Shown one piece after another: positions 14,181 to 23,524 of a stretch of DNA of 64,000 nt (within the stretch, counting starts at the first letter, position 1; each line of letters opens with the position of its first letter). A program made the translations under genes and the position numbers. The stretch is from Pseudomonas sp. GD03919. GTDB taxonomy: Bacteria; Pseudomonadota; Gammaproteobacteria; Pseudomonadales; Pseudomonadaceae. Under the pieces are notes generated by a model. It did not search any database. It saw only the letters and a program-made list of their open reading frames with translations, and was not told where the DNA came from. The DNA lies in NCBI RefSeq assembly GCF_029814935.1, contig NZ_CP104582.1, positions 3,224,001-3,288,000 of the forward strand, given 5' to 3'.

Positions 14181-15305
14181 ATGACCACTGAAACTCTCGC
14201 CAAGACGCCCCTGCACGCCCTGCACATCGAACTCGGTGCACGCATGGTGCCCTTCGCCGGCTATGACATGCCCGTGCAGTACCCGCTGGGCGTGATGAAG
14301 GAACACCTGCACACCCGCGACGCCGCCGGCCTGTTCGACGTCTCGCACATGGGCCAGATCCTGCTGCGTGGCGAGCACGCCGCGCGCGCCCTGGAAACCC
14401 TGGTGCCGGTGGACATCATCGACCTGCCGCTGGGCATGCAGCGCTACGCCATGTTCACCGATGCTCAGGGCGGCATCCTCGACGACCTAATGGTCGCCAA
14501 CCTGGGTGACGACACCCTGTACCTGGTGGTCAACGCCGCCTGCAAGGATCAGGACCTGGCCCACCTGCAGAAGCACATCGGCGAGCAGTGCCAGATCGAG
14601 AGCCTGTTCGAGGAGCGCGCCCTGCTCGCCCTGCAAGGCCCGAAAGCGGCCGACGTACTGGCCCGCCTGGCCCCGGAAGTGAGCAAGATGACCTTCATGC
14701 AGGTGGCCCGCGTGCGCCTGCTGGGCAGCGAGTGCATCGTCAGCCGCAGCGGCTACACCGGCGAAGACGGTTTCGAGATTTCCGTCGCCGTCGATCAGGC
14801 CGAAGCCCTGGCGCGCAGCCTGCTGGCCGAAGCGGAAGTCGAAGCCATCGGCCTCGGCGCGCGTGACTCGCTGCGCCTGGAAGCCGGCCTGTGCCTCTAT
14901 GGCCACGACATGAGCAGTGCCACCACGCCGATCGAAGCCAGCCTGCTGTGGGCCATCTCCAAGGTACGCCGCGCCGATGGCGAGCGTGCCGGCAACTTCC
15001 CGGGCGCCGAGCGCGTGTTCGAGCAGCAGCAGAAAGGCGTGGCGCGCAAGCGCGTTGGCCTGCTGCCGCAGGAACGCGTGCCGGTACGTGAAGGTGCGGA
15101 AATCGTTGATGCCGACGGCAGCGTGATCGGCCAGGTAAGCAGCGGCGGCTTCGGTCCGACTCTCGGTGCACCGGTCGCGATGGGTTACGTCAATGCCAGC
15201 CATACCGCTATCGACAGCGACGTCTGGGCCGTGGTGCGCGGTAAGCGCGTGGCGATGAAAGTGGCCAAGACTCCATTCGTGCCGCAGCGTTATTATCGCG
15301 GCTGA
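14181..15305 (+). CDS. gcvT: Aminomethyltransferase, glycine cleavage T protein
   Basis: 374 residues. Begins TLAKTPLHALHIELGARMVPFAGYDMPVQY, the usual T-protein N-terminus, with FDVSHMGQI and the folate-site region (SRSGYTGEDGFE; LEAGLCLYGHDM) complete, and a C-terminal PFVPQRYYRG. It releases ammonia and makes 5,10-methylene-THF from the aminomethyl-lipoyl H protein. It is the last gene of the operon, 69 bases after glyA with a GC-rich hairpin between. A weak GCCAGCC/GGCTGGC hairpin near 15355-15389 may end the transcript. Confidence 0.95.
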   Translation: MTTETLAKTPLHALHIELGARMVPFAGYDMPVQYPLGVMKEHLHTRDAAGLFDVSHMGQILLRGEHAARALETLVPVDIIDLPLGMQRYAMFTDAQGGILDDLMVANLGDDTLYLVVNAACKDQDLAHLQKHIGEQCQIESLFEERALLALQGPKAADVLARLAPEVSKMTFMQVARVRLLGSECIVSRSGYTGEDGFEISVAVDQAEALARSLLAEAEVEAIGLGARDSLRLEAGLCLYGHDMSSATTPIEASLLWAISKVRRADGERAGNFPGAERVFEQQQKGVARKRVGLLPQERVPVREGAEIVDADGSVIGQVSSGGFGPTLGAPVAMGYVNASHTAIDSDVWAVVRGKRVAMKVAKTPFVPQRYYRG

Positions 15306-15512
15306 CCCTCGGCATGGCACGGCTGACCCGCGCCATGCTGCGCGTCATTTCAAAGCCAGCCGCCACGGCTACATGAGGCTGGCGGTTTCCACCCACCTAC
15401 AGGTTCGCCCCCGCAACCTCAGTGAAATCCGCGGCGCTGGCCAAAGCGCCCGGATTGCATCCGCTCCGTGGCTCCATGCCCGCAGCCGGATGAAACCTGC
15501 CCAAGCGCCCGC

Positions 15513-16114
15513 GGTGTCTGGCACGCGCGCCTGGAAGACGTCTACCAGCAGAGCTACGTGCCCACAGCCAACCGGTCGGTGACTGGGTACTGGGTGCCAA
15601 CCTGGGCTATGTCGCCGGCAAGGAAGAAGGCGCGGCCAAGGCCGACAACCTGGACAACAAGGTCTATCAGGGTGAACTCACTGCCAAGACCGGAAACAAC
15701 AGCTTCATGGTTGCCTACCAAAAGCTCAGCGGCGACACCAAGTTCATGCGTATCGATGGCGCCAGCGGCGGCACGCTGGTCAACGACGGCTTCACCAACA
15801 GCTACGACAACCCGGAAGAGCGCTCCTGGCAGATCCGCCACGACTACAACTTCGCCGGCATCGGCATTCCCGGCCTGCCCCTGATGAACCGCTACGTCAG
15901 CGGTAGCAACATCGACGTCTACACCAATGGCGTGAAAACCCGCGAGAACGCCGAGGAATGGGGCCGCGAGTCCGAGCTGGCCTACACCATTCAGGAAGGC
16001 AACCTGAAGAACCTGAGCATTCGCTGGCGTAACTCCGATGTGCGTCGCGACGCGGGTCAGGATCTTCACGAGAACCGCCTGATCATCAACTATCCGCTGT
16101 CTCTTCTGTGGTAG
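15513..16114 (+). pseudogene. OprD-family porin remnant (5' truncated, frameshifted)
   Basis: Two frames together read like the C-terminal half of an OprD-type outer-membrane porin. First comes GVWHARLEDVYQQSYV from 15513, then, after a frame change near 15558-15565, HSQPVGDWVLGANLGYVAG continuing to the stop at 16114 (LENRLIINYPLSLLW style ending, with terminal aromatic W). About 200 residues remain of about 420. No N-terminal half or signal peptide lies upstream; the 200 bases before it hold fragments of REP-like repeats. It is followed by a good terminator. It cannot make a functional porin as it stands. Confidence 0.7.
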
Positions 16115-16164
16115 CGGACGCATCACTGCGTCCTATTGACTCCTGTGTGTTAACGGCACTTTAT

Positions 16165-16190
16165 GCCCGTCCTCGTGACGGGCTTTTTTT
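16165..16190 (+). terminator. Rho-independent terminator after the porin remnant
   Basis: GCCCGTC-CTCGT-GACGGGC followed by seven T. A perfect 7-bp stem, presumably the original terminator of the porin gene. Confidence 0.85.
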
Positions 16191-16222
16191 GGGTTTTTCG
16201 CGTTATCGCGGGGAAGATACGC

Positions 16223-16928
16223 TTGACACCGGACTGGCAAGTTTGTGTGCGTACTGCCTGCTGACTTAGCACTATCCATTACCGCGTGTACTGAGCGTTT
16301 GGGTTGCGCCCCTTACGGGCGCCACACCTTTCTTGCTTGCCCAAGAAAGGTGTGCCAAAGAAGGGCACCCCGACATCCGGGTTTCGCTACGCGAAACTTC
16401 CCTCGCTCCGGCGCTGCTCCGGGGCCGGCTTACATGGGCCGTCCCTGGCCCATTAAGCCTCTCGCCGCATCCATGCGGCTCGTCCCCCTGCGCAACACCT
16501 CCACTCGGCCTACTGAAGGGGACTTGGGCGTCGTCTGTGAGAACGTGCGTCAAGAGCAAAAGCCAAACGCTACCGACTTTGATCTTCCAGAGATGTCGCA
16601 AGCTCGCGACCTGGTCCCCTTCAGGAGGCCGAGTGGAATCGCCGTGGAAGGGGTTGAGCGACATGGATGTCGCGAGAGCCACGATGGGCCAGGGACGGCC
16701 CTTCGTGGCGTGCCCCTGGAGCGGTGATGGAGCGCGGGAACCCCGGCGCAGCAGGGCGGGGGCGCCTAGCTCGGATGGTGGGGTGCCCTTCTCTTTGGTC
16801 ACTTTCTCTTGGACAAGCAAGAGAAAGTAACTCGCCCGTAAGGGGCGAAGCCTATCAGGCCAGACAACACGCTAAGGGATAGTGCCAAGTCATCGACAGC
16901 TAACACGTAGTTGCCAGTCCGGTGTCAA
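16223..16928. repeat. Large imperfect inverted-repeat element (706 bp, giant hairpin)
   Basis: The ends are TTGACACCGGACTGGCAA (16223-16240) and its exact reverse complement (16911-16928). Inside, many blocks pair across a centre near 16570-16577: AAGGGCACCCC (16362) with GGGGTGCCCTT (16780), ATGGGCCGTCCCTGGCCCAT (16434) with ATGGGCCAGGGACGGCCCTT (16684), CCCCTTACGGGCG (16310) with CGCCCGTAAGGGGCG (16833), and AGGCCGAGTGG-type blocks near 16505 and 16626. Each arm also holds its own small hairpin (near 16323-16354 and 16801-16832). Frames in it are by-products of the symmetry; I see no credible protein. Confidence 0.8.
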
Positions 16929-17054
16929 CCCGCACTTTCCCCAAAATATGCGAAGAACTTTTTTGTCGGTCTCCCCCGCTGCCTTCGCGGGATGGGCGCT
17001 GTACCACTGCATGACTCGCAAGGTGCGACTTGTTGCGTGACAAAGCGGTACTGC
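16929..17054. other. Short spacer, nothing recognised
   Basis: Sequence between the inverted-repeat element and the carboxypeptidase stop codon. No clear terminator or gene. Confidence 0.4.
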
Positions 17055-18182
17055 CTACCTCAGGGTCGCGACCATTTGCGCCAGCACGCTCAACACGTCC
17101 TGCCCCAGCTTTTGAGAACGCGCGCCGTTCCAGCCGGTGCGCGGCTGCGGGTTGTCGTCGTGGTCCTTGAACGGCATCTCGATGGTGAACGACAGGCAGT
17201 CGAAAGCCTGGCCAACGGCGTTGCAGGCCAGGGTCATATTGGCCTGGCCCGGCTCGTCACGCGGGTAGCCGAAACGGGTCTGAAACTCGGCGCCGATACC
17301 CACCAGACGGCTGCGAAAGTCCTCTTCCAGCGCGGCCAACCGTGGACTGTAACCGGGGTTGCCCTCGCAGCCGGCGCTGAACACATGGGGGATTTCCTCG
17401 TCGCCGTGGATATCGAGGAACAGGTCGACGCCGATACGCTGCATGTGTTGCAGCACGAACAGCACTTCCGGGCTGCGCTCGGAGCTGGCCGACTGCCAGG
17501 CACGATTGAGGTCCTGCCCGGCATGGTTGGTGCGCAGGTGACCGCGATAGGCACCGTCCGGGTTCATGTTCGGCACCAGATAGAATTCGGCCTGTTCCAA
17601 TAACGCGGCCATCTCGGCATCCTGCGGATTCTGCAGACGTTCGATCACCCCCTCCATGAACCATTCGGCCATGTGTTCGCCGGGGTGCTGCTGGGCGATA
17701 ATCCACAGCTTGCGTGCAGCACCGGTCTGGCCGCCGATGCGCAGGAGCTGGATATCGCGGCCCTCCAGGCTTCTGCCGCTGGCCACCAGTTCGGCGCCGC
17801 GCTCCAGCGCCGTGGCGATCAGGCGCTCATGGCGCGCTCGCGGGTAGGGCTCGAAATAGGCGAAGCGCACGCTCGCCTGCTCGGCCTGTAACTGGAAATG
17901 CAACTGTCCGTCCTCGAAACGGGTCGGCACGCGGAACCAGTCCTGCTGGTCGTAGCTGGCCACGGCTTGATAGCCATCCCAGGCGCGGTTGTAGGCCGAC
18001 TGCCCGGCATTGCTCAGACAGAAGCCATAACGTTGGCCAGGCTGCAGCTCATCGACCTGAAAGTGAAACCACTGGAAATGATGGCTGTTGAGGTCCGGGC
18101 GCATGGCCAGCAGCACGCGCTGCGGGTCACTGGCGTCGATGACCTGGATGTTGCCACTGTCGAAATCCGCACTGATCTTCAT
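17055..18182 (-). CDS. M14-family zinc carboxypeptidase (cytosolic carboxypeptidase-like)
   Basis: 375 residues. The N-terminal 120 residues form a beta-rich domain (FQWFHFQVDELQPGQRYGF). The M14 domain follows, with zinc ligands HPGE (HxxE, about residue 167) and H in FLDIHGDEEIPHVF, and the catalytic Glu in CLSFTIEMPFKD. An N-terminal beta domain plus M14 is the layout of the AGBL/CCP-like carboxypeptidases, which in bacteria have uncertain substrates. No signal peptide, so cytoplasmic. It is a single gene, convergent with nothing close; the start is ATG at 18182. Confidence 0.88.
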   Translation of the reverse strand: MKISADFDSGNIQVIDASDPQRVLLAMRPDLNSHHFQWFHFQVDELQPGQRYGFCLSNAGQSAYNRAWDGYQAVASYDQQDWFRVPTRFEDGQLHFQLQAEQASVRFAYFEPYPRARHERLIATALERGAELVASGRSLEGRDIQLLRIGGQTGAARKLWIIAQQHPGEHMAEWFMEGVIERLQNPQDAEMAALLEQAEFYLVPNMNPDGAYRGHLRTNHAGQDLNRAWQSASSERSPEVLFVLQHMQRIGVDLFLDIHGDEEIPHVFSAGCEGNPGYSPRLAALEEDFRSRLVGIGAEFQTRFGYPRDEPGQANMTLACNAVGQAFDCLSFTIEMPFKDHDDNPQPRTGWNGARSQKLGQDVLSVLAQMVATLR

Positions 18183-18335
18183 GACTGCCCCATAAGCGAA
18201 ATCAGCGCTCAGGATTGCAGCTCATGGCGCGCCTGTGAAGCCGCCAACGACAGACTGATCGGCCAGAACGAACTAAGGTCGTCAAGGTGAGCCTAATAGC
18301 GACTCACCTGTTTATCGCCTACGGAGCCCTCTGCC

Positions 18336-18872
18336 ATGCCCAGCCCATTCAACCTGCGTCACGTCACCACCGCCCTGCTCGCCCTGGCGCTGCTGGCCGG
18401 CTGTGCTGGGCGTGAACCTGACGCAGCCGCGCCGACAGAACAGCCGCAGGTCGAACAACCCGTCCCACATAATGAACAGGAGCAACTGCGCCAGCAGGCC
18501 CAACGCGGCGATCTGGACAGCCAGTTCCAGCTCGGTAGCAGTTATTTCGTCGGCCAGCCGGAGAAGAACCTCAAGCAGGCCGAATACTGGTGGAAGCAGG
18601 CTGCCGACAAGGGTCACGCCATGGCGGCCGTCAGCCTGGCCTACCTCTACACCGGCCGTGATGCGCCGGAACTGGCCAACCAGCAGAACATGCTCAAGTA
18701 CCTCAACCAGTCTGCCGCTGCCGGCAACCCGATGGCCCAGCATGTGCTGGGTAACCTCTACCGTCGCGGCGAAGGCGGCGTACCACGCGACCCCGACCAG
18801 GCCCAACGCCTGTACCAGAGTGCCTGCCAGCAGAACTACGAGCCGTCCTGCCTGGCACTGGGTCGCCAATAA
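18336..18872 (+). CDS. Sel1-repeat lipoprotein
   Basis: 178 residues. A signal peptide with a lipobox (LALALLAGC, Cys about 27) is followed by at least three Sel1-like helical repeats (GDLDSQFQLGSSYF, KQAEYWWKQAADKGHAMAAV, NPMAQHVLGNLYRRGEGG). Sel1 repeats form TPR-like solenoids for protein contacts. Predicted to be attached to the inner or outer membrane facing the periplasm. It ends 32 bases before the convergent GntR gene. Partner unknown. Confidence 0.85.
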   Translation: MPSPFNLRHVTTALLALALLAGCAGREPDAAAPTEQPQVEQPVPHNEQEQLRQQAQRGDLDSQFQLGSSYFVGQPEKNLKQAEYWWKQAADKGHAMAAVSLAYLYTGRDAPELANQQNMLKYLNQSAAAGNPMAQHVLGNLYRRGEGGVPRDPDQAQRLYQSACQQNYEPSCLALGRQ

Positions 18873-18904
18873 TCTGCTGATGGCAACGGCACGGACACAA
18901 CCCG

Positions 18905-19621
18905 CTACTCCGGCACCTCGACGCTGACGTGAATGGCGTCGTGGCGCCAGAACTCCAGATCACAGTCGATGATGCGCCCATGCTGGTCACGATTGACCCG
19001 GGTGATGCGCAGCGCCGGGCTGCCCGCCGCCACCTTGAGGCAGGCCGCGGCCTCGGCGTGCAAGGCGGTGGGCACCATCTCGAAGCGCACCCGACCATAA
19101 CGAATACCGTATTCACTGGCATACAGGTCGGTCAGCGAGCGCGTCAGGTCGAAGTCGAGGATGCGAGGGAAGTAGGCCGGATTGAGGTAGTGCTCGACAT
19201 ACAACACCAGCCGCCCATCGATACGCCGCGCACGGCACACCTGATAGACGCTCGACAGTGCCGGCAGCTCCAGCACCTGACAGATATGCGCACTGGCCGG
19301 CAGCAGGCGCGCACTCAGCACCTCGGTCGCCGGCACACGCCCCTGCTCGGCAACCATGGCATGAAAGTGAGTACGCACCAGCGGGTTGTAGACCACCCGC
19401 TGCGGCGAAACGAACCAGCCCCGACGCTCCTCGCGATAGATCAGCCCCTGCGCCTCCAGTTGGCCCAGCGCCTCGCGCAGGGTGATGCGCGTGGTATCGA
19501 ACAACTCACTGAGCTTGCGCTCGGCCGGCAACTTGCTGCCGGAGGGCAACAGACCCCGGTCGATCTGCTCCTGCAACGCGCGGCAGATGATGGTGACGGC
19601 CCGTGGCGCTTCTTCGCGCAT
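18905..19621 (-). CDS. GntR-family regulator with UTRA domain, likely repressor of the adjacent transport operon
   Basis: 238 residues. N-terminal winged helix (ALQEQIDRGLLPSGSKLPAERKLSELF, TRITLREALGQLEAQGLIYREERRGWFV) and a C-terminal UTRA ligand domain (RVPATEVLSARLLPAS...VYQVCRARRIDGRLVLYVEHYLN). HutC/PhnF-type regulators usually repress neighbours and release DNA on binding a small metabolite. Start ATG at 19621 behind AGGGGAAA; the frame extends upstream but without a better start. It is divergent from the ABC/phosphatase operon. A perfect palindrome, TGGACTAGTCCA, lies 16 bases ahead of its start and a relative lies ahead of the operon, suggesting control of both. Confidence 0.85.
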   Translation of the reverse strand: MREEAPRAVTIICRALQEQIDRGLLPSGSKLPAERKLSELFDTTRITLREALGQLEAQGLIYREERRGWFVSPQRVVYNPLVRTHFHAMVAEQGRVPATEVLSARLLPASAHICQVLELPALSSVYQVCRARRIDGRLVLYVEHYLNPAYFPRILDFDLTRSLTDLYASEYGIRYGRVRFEMVPTALHAEAAACLKVAAGSPALRITRVNRDQHGRIIDCDLEFWRHDAIHVSVEVPE

Positions 19622-19636
19622 CAAAATTTCCCCTTT

Positions 19637-19648
19637 TGGACTAGTCCA
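19637..19648. promoter_or_regulatory. Putative GntR operator, regulator side
   Basis: TGGACTAGTCCA is a perfect 12-bp palindrome just upstream of the regulator start. It shares TGnnCTAGnCCA with the site at 19900. Confidence 0.55.
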
Positions 19649-19851
19649 GCCCCATGACAGGGCAACAATCACTTGCTCAGACGGGTTACAAGACTAGGCA
19701 GTCTAGATGACTGATAGATGACAGCCATGCTGCAAGCACGCCGCATGCCACCGTCACATCCACTCACGGCCCGCGAAATCAGTCACTTATCCATGGTCTA
19801 CGCTTGATGAGCGCGCCAGCTGACTGCACCTAGACATCTGCCAGCCATGGC

Positions 19852-19869
19852 CGGACATAAAACTGTCAT
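19852..19869 (+). promoter_or_regulatory. Putative Pho box (PhoB site) of the organophosphate operon
   Basis: CGGACATAAAACTGTCAT. It matches CTGTCAT-N4-CTGTCAT at 12 of 14 fixed positions, with a perfect second half and an all-A spacer. Exactly 10 bases later lies TAGATT (19880-19885), the correct spacing for the -10 of a PhoB-activated promoter. Confidence 0.65.
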
Positions 19870-19899
19870 CGAAGGCGCTTAGATTGGCTCGGGTATTGC

Positions 19900-19911
19900 T
19901 GATCTAGACCA
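19900..19911. promoter_or_regulatory. Putative GntR operator, operon side
   Basis: TGATCTAGACCA, a 10-of-12 palindrome resembling TGGACTAGTCCA at 19637. It falls just after the start point implied by the Pho-type promoter, a natural place for a repressor to block. Confidence 0.5.
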
Positions 19912-19937
19912 ACACTCTCACTGCAAAGGAGTTTCCA

Positions 19938-20996
19938 ATGAAACAACTGCTGCTGGCTTCACTGATGGGCTCGGCCATCGCCCTGGCGACCTCCGCCATG
20001 GCCGAAGGCACCGACTTGCAGGCACTGGAAAAGGCTGCACGCGCCGAAGGCGCGGTGAATAGCGTGGGTATGCCCGACAGCTGGGCCAACTGGAAAGACA
20101 CCTGGGCCGATCTGACCAAGCTCTACGGCCTCAAGCATCAGGACACCGACATGAGCTCGGCGCAGGAAATCGCCAAGTTCGCCGCCGAAAAGGAAAACGC
20201 CACCGCCGATATCGGCGACGTCGGCGCCGCCTTCGGCCCCATCGCCGTACAACAAGGTGTGACCCAGCCGTACAAACCGAGTACCTGGGCGCAGATTCCG
20301 GATTGGGCCAAGGATGAAGATGGCCACTGGATGCTGGCCTACACCGGCTCCATCGCCTTTATCGTCAACAAGCAACTGGTCAAGGACATCCCACGTTCCT
20401 GGGCCGACCTCAAGACCGGCACCTACAAGGTCTCGGCCGGGGACGTCAGCACCGCTGCACAAGCCGTGAACGGTGTACTGGCGGCGGCCATCGCCATGGG
20501 CGGTAACGAGAGCAACGTGCAGCCGGCCCTAGATTTCTACGGCGAACTGGCCAAGCAGCGTCGCCTGTCACTGGCCAACCCGACCATCCAGACCCTGGAA
20601 AAGGGTGAAGTGGAAGTCGGCATCGTCTGGGACTTCAACGGCCTATCCTACCGTGACCAGATCGACCCCGAGCGCTTCGAGGTGCTGATCCCGTCTGACG
20701 GTTCGGTGATCTCCGGCTATACCACCATCATCAACAAGTGGGCGAAGAACCCCAACGCCGCCAAGCTGACCCGCGAATACATCTTGAGCGACGCCGGGCA
20801 GATCAACCTGGCCAAGGGCAACGCCCGCCCGATCCGCGCCGAGCACATCGAGCTGCCGCCTGAAGTACAGGCCAAGCTGCTGCCGCAGGAACAGTACGCC
20901 AAGGTTCAGCCGATCAAGGATGCCGCGGCCTGGGAGAATACCTCCAAGATGTTGCCGCGCCTGTGGCAAGAGCACGTGATCATCAATATGAATTGA
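19938..20996 (+). CDS. ABC transporter periplasmic substrate-binding protein
   Basis: 352 residues. Signal peptide MKQLLLASLMGSAIALATSAMA followed by a mature domain of the extracellular solute-binding family used by iron, polyamine and aminoethylphosphonate systems (AEGAVNSVGMPDSWANWKDTW; GNARPIRAEHIELPPEVQAK). First gene of the operon, with AAAGGAG before ATG 19938. It is followed by a REP-like repeat and then the phosphatase gene. With a Pho box upstream and two phosphatases downstream, the ligand is probably a phosphorus compound such as a phosphate ester or phosphonate; the sequence does not identify it. Confidence 0.88.
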   Translation: MKQLLLASLMGSAIALATSAMAEGTDLQALEKAARAEGAVNSVGMPDSWANWKDTWADLTKLYGLKHQDTDMSSAQEIAKFAAEKENATADIGDVGAAFGPIAVQQGVTQPYKPSTWAQIPDWAKDEDGHWMLAYTGSIAFIVNKQLVKDIPRSWADLKTGTYKVSAGDVSTAAQAVNGVLAAAIAMGGNESNVQPALDFYGELAKQRRLSLANPTIQTLEKGEVEVGIVWDFNGLSYRDQIDPERFEVLIPSDGSVISGYTTIINKWAKNPNAAKLTREYILSDAGQINLAKGNARPIRAEHIELPPEVQAKLLPQEQYAKVQPIKDAAAWENTSKMLPRLWQEHVIINMN

Positions 20997-21019
20997 TGCG
21001 GCCGCGCCACCATTGATCC

Positions 21020-21082
21020 GTAGCCCATCAGATGAAATCCGGGGCAATCGCTAAGTACGCCCCCGGATTGCATCCGGGCTAC
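21020..21082. repeat. REP-like inverted repeat
   Basis: A diverged left copy (GTAGCCCATCAGATGAAATC) and a well-kept inverted right copy (CCGGATTGCATCCGGGCTAC) around a short spacer. It lies inside the transport operon between the binding-protein gene and the phosphatase gene. Confidence 0.75.
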
Positions 21083-21101
21083 GACCGAACGAGAGAAAAC
21101 C

Positions 21102-21908
21102 ATGAAGCACAACGTCATCCTGGTGGTACTGGATGGCCTGAGCTATCAGGTGGCCCAGCACGCGCTGGGCCACCTGTTGGCTTATTGTCAGGCCGGGCGC
21201 GCCGCGCTGTACAAGCTCGATTGCGCGTTGCCGGCACTGTCCCGCCCGCTTTACGAATGCATCCTCACCGGCGTCGCGCCCATCGACAGCGGCATCGTCA
21301 ATAACGATGTGGTGCGTCTGTCGAACCAGCGCAGCGTCTTTCACTACGCCCGTGATGCCGGTCTGACCACAGCCGCAGCGGCCTATCACTGGATCAGCGA
21401 GCTGTATAACCGCGCCCCGTTCCAGGCGGCCCGCGATCGCCATACCAGCGATGAAGCCCTGCCGATTCAACACGGCCACTTCTATTACGCCGACCATTAC
21501 CCGGACTCGCACCTGTTCGCCGATGCCGACAGCCTGCGTCAGCGCCATAGCCCCAACCTGCTGCTGGTGCACCCGATGAACATCGACGACGCCGGCCACA
21601 AGCACGGCCTCGACAGTTCGCAGTACCGCAATGCAGCGCGCATGGCCGATGTGCTGCTGGCCGAATACATCCAGCCCTGGCTCGACGCCGGTTACCAGAT
21701 CCTGGTAACGGCCGATCACGGAATGAACAACGACCGCAGCCACAATGGCCTGCTGGCGGAAGAGCGCGAAGTGCCGCTGATCGTTCTCGGCAGCGCGTTC
21801 AGCCTCGATCCTGCAGCCCGCCCGCAACAAACCGAGTTATGCGGCACCATCTGCCAGCTGCTCGGCGTGGCCCACGACAAACCCTGGTGCAGGGAGCTGC
21901 TTGCATGA
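21102..21908 (+). CDS. Alkaline-phosphatase-superfamily phosphodiesterase/phosphatase
   Basis: 268 residues, no signal peptide, so cytoplasmic. Metal and nucleophile regions typical of the superfamily are visible: VVLDGLS near the N-terminus, PALSRPLYECILTG holding the likely Ser/Thr nucleophile region, HPMNIDDAGHKHG, and TADHGMNNDRSHNG. The superfamily includes nucleotide pyrophosphatases and phosphonoacetate hydrolase. In this operon it probably hydrolyses the imported phosphorus compound. Its stop overlaps the start of the next gene (ATGA at 21905-21908), so translation is coupled. Confidence 0.82.
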   Translation: MKHNVILVVLDGLSYQVAQHALGHLLAYCQAGRAALYKLDCALPALSRPLYECILTGVAPIDSGIVNNDVVRLSNQRSVFHYARDAGLTTAAAAYHWISELYNRAPFQAARDRHTSDEALPIQHGHFYYADHYPDSHLFADADSLRQRHSPNLLLVHPMNIDDAGHKHGLDSSQYRNAARMADVLLAEYIQPWLDAGYQILVTADHGMNNDRSHNGLLAEEREVPLIVLGSAFSLDPAARPQQTELCGTICQLLGVAHDKPWCRELLA

Positions 21909-22747
21909 AGTCGTCCATTTCCAGCAAGGGTTGGGCGCTGTTGTGCTTGGTGCCCTTCGCCCTGTTCTTCCTCGCCTTCCAGATCGCGCCGCTGGCCTGG
22001 GTGGCGAGCAACAGCCTGAACACTGCCGATGGCTGGGGTCTGGGTAATTTCCAGCAGGCGTTTTCTTCGGCGTTCTATCGTCAGGCCATGCGCCACAGCC
22101 TGGAGGTGGCCTTCTGGTCGAGCCTGTTCGGCATCATCATCGCCATCATCGGCAGCTATTCGCTGCGCCAGGTCAGTAGCCGCCTGCGCGACTTCGTCAT
22201 GGCGTTTTCCAACATGACCAGCAACTTCTCCGGGGTGCCGCTGGCCTTCGCCTTCATCATCCTGCTCGGTTTCAACGGCGCGCTGACCATCCTGCTCAAG
22301 CAGATGGGCGTGATCGAGGACTTCAACCTCTACTCCAAGACGGGTCTGATCGTCCTTTACACCTATTTCCAGATTCCCCTCGGCGTGCTGCTGCTCTACC
22401 CGGCCTTCGACGCCCTGCGCGAAGACTGGCGCGAGTCGGCCGAGCTGCTCGGCGCCAGCAATTGGCAGTTCTGGCGCCATATCGGCCTGCCGGTGCTGAC
22501 CCCTGCACTACTTGGCACCTTCGTCATCCTGCTGGCCAACGCCCTGGGCGCCTACGCCACGGTGTATGCGCTGACCACCGGCAACTTCAACATCCTGCCG
22601 ATCCGTATCGCGGCGATGGTCTCCGGCGACATCTTCCTCGATCCGAACATGGCCAGCGCACTGGCGATGGTGCTGGTCGGCCTGATGACCCTGATCACCA
22701 TCGTCCACCAATGGCTGCTGCGCCGGAGCTACCATGTCGCCCGCTGA
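21905..22747 (+). CDS. ABC transporter permease
   Basis: 280 residues with about six membrane helices and the cytoplasmic EAA loop (DWRESAELLGASNWQFWRHIGLP) that contacts the ATPase. Start ATG at 21905 overlaps the phosphatase stop; the frame is open further upstream but inside that gene. Similar to PotB/PhnU-type permeases. It pairs with the permease that overlaps its end by 14 bases. Confidence 0.88.
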   Translation: MKSSISSKGWALLCLVPFALFFLAFQIAPLAWVASNSLNTADGWGLGNFQQAFSSAFYRQAMRHSLEVAFWSSLFGIIIAIIGSYSLRQVSSRLRDFVMAFSNMTSNFSGVPLAFAFIILLGFNGALTILLKQMGVIEDFNLYSKTGLIVLYTYFQIPLGVLLLYPAFDALREDWRESAELLGASNWQFWRHIGLPVLTPALLGTFVILLANALGAYATVYALTTGNFNILPIRIAAMVSGDIFLDPNMASALAMVLVGLMTLITIVHQWLLRRSYHVAR

Positions 22748-23524
22748 AAAACGCTCGCCGCTGTTCCACCAACTGGTGGTCTACCTGCTGTTTCTGATCC
22801 TGCTGCTGCCACTGCTCGGCACCCTGGTGTATTCGCTATCCACCAGTTGGTCGGCGACCATCCTGCCCAGCGGCTTTACCTTCAAGTGGTACGTGGCGCT
22901 GTGGAGCGATGCGCGCTTTCTGGCCGCCTTCGGCCGCTCGCTGCTGGTGTGCTTTGGCGCGCTGGCGTTGTCATTGCTGCTGATCCTGCCGCTGCTGTTC
23001 GTGGTCAACTACCACTTCCCCAAACTCGACGCGGTGATGAACGTGCTGATTCTGCTGCCGTTCGCCATTCCGCCGGTAGTGTCTTCGGTGGGGCTGATGC
23101 AGCTGTTCGCCGCCGGCCCGCTACCGATTCTCGGTACGCCATGGATTCTGATCGGCTGCTTCTTCACCATCGCCCTGCCATTCATGTACCGCGCCATCAG
23201 CAACAACCTGCAGGCGATCAACCTGCGCGACCTGATGGACGCCGCCCACCTGCTCGGCGCCAGCACCTGGCGCGCCGCGTTCATGGTGGTGCTGCCGAAC
23301 CTGCGCAAGGGGTTGATGGTGTCGGTGTTTCTGTCCTTCAGCTTCCTGTTCGGCGAGTTCGTCTTCGCCAACCTGCTGGTCGGCAGCCGCTACGAGACGC
23401 TGCAGGTGTACCTGTACAACATGCGTAACGACAGCGGCCATTTCACCAGCGCCCTGGTGATCTCCTATTTCATGTTCGTGCTGCTGATGACCTGGGCAGC
23501 CAACCGTCTGAACAAGGACAAATC

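Noticed and set aside
16245..16882. Several overlapping frames (up to 182 codons) in the inverted-repeat element
   Set aside because: Frames on both strands mirror each other because the DNA is palindromic; no known domain, poor start sites, and composition unlike neighbouring proteins.
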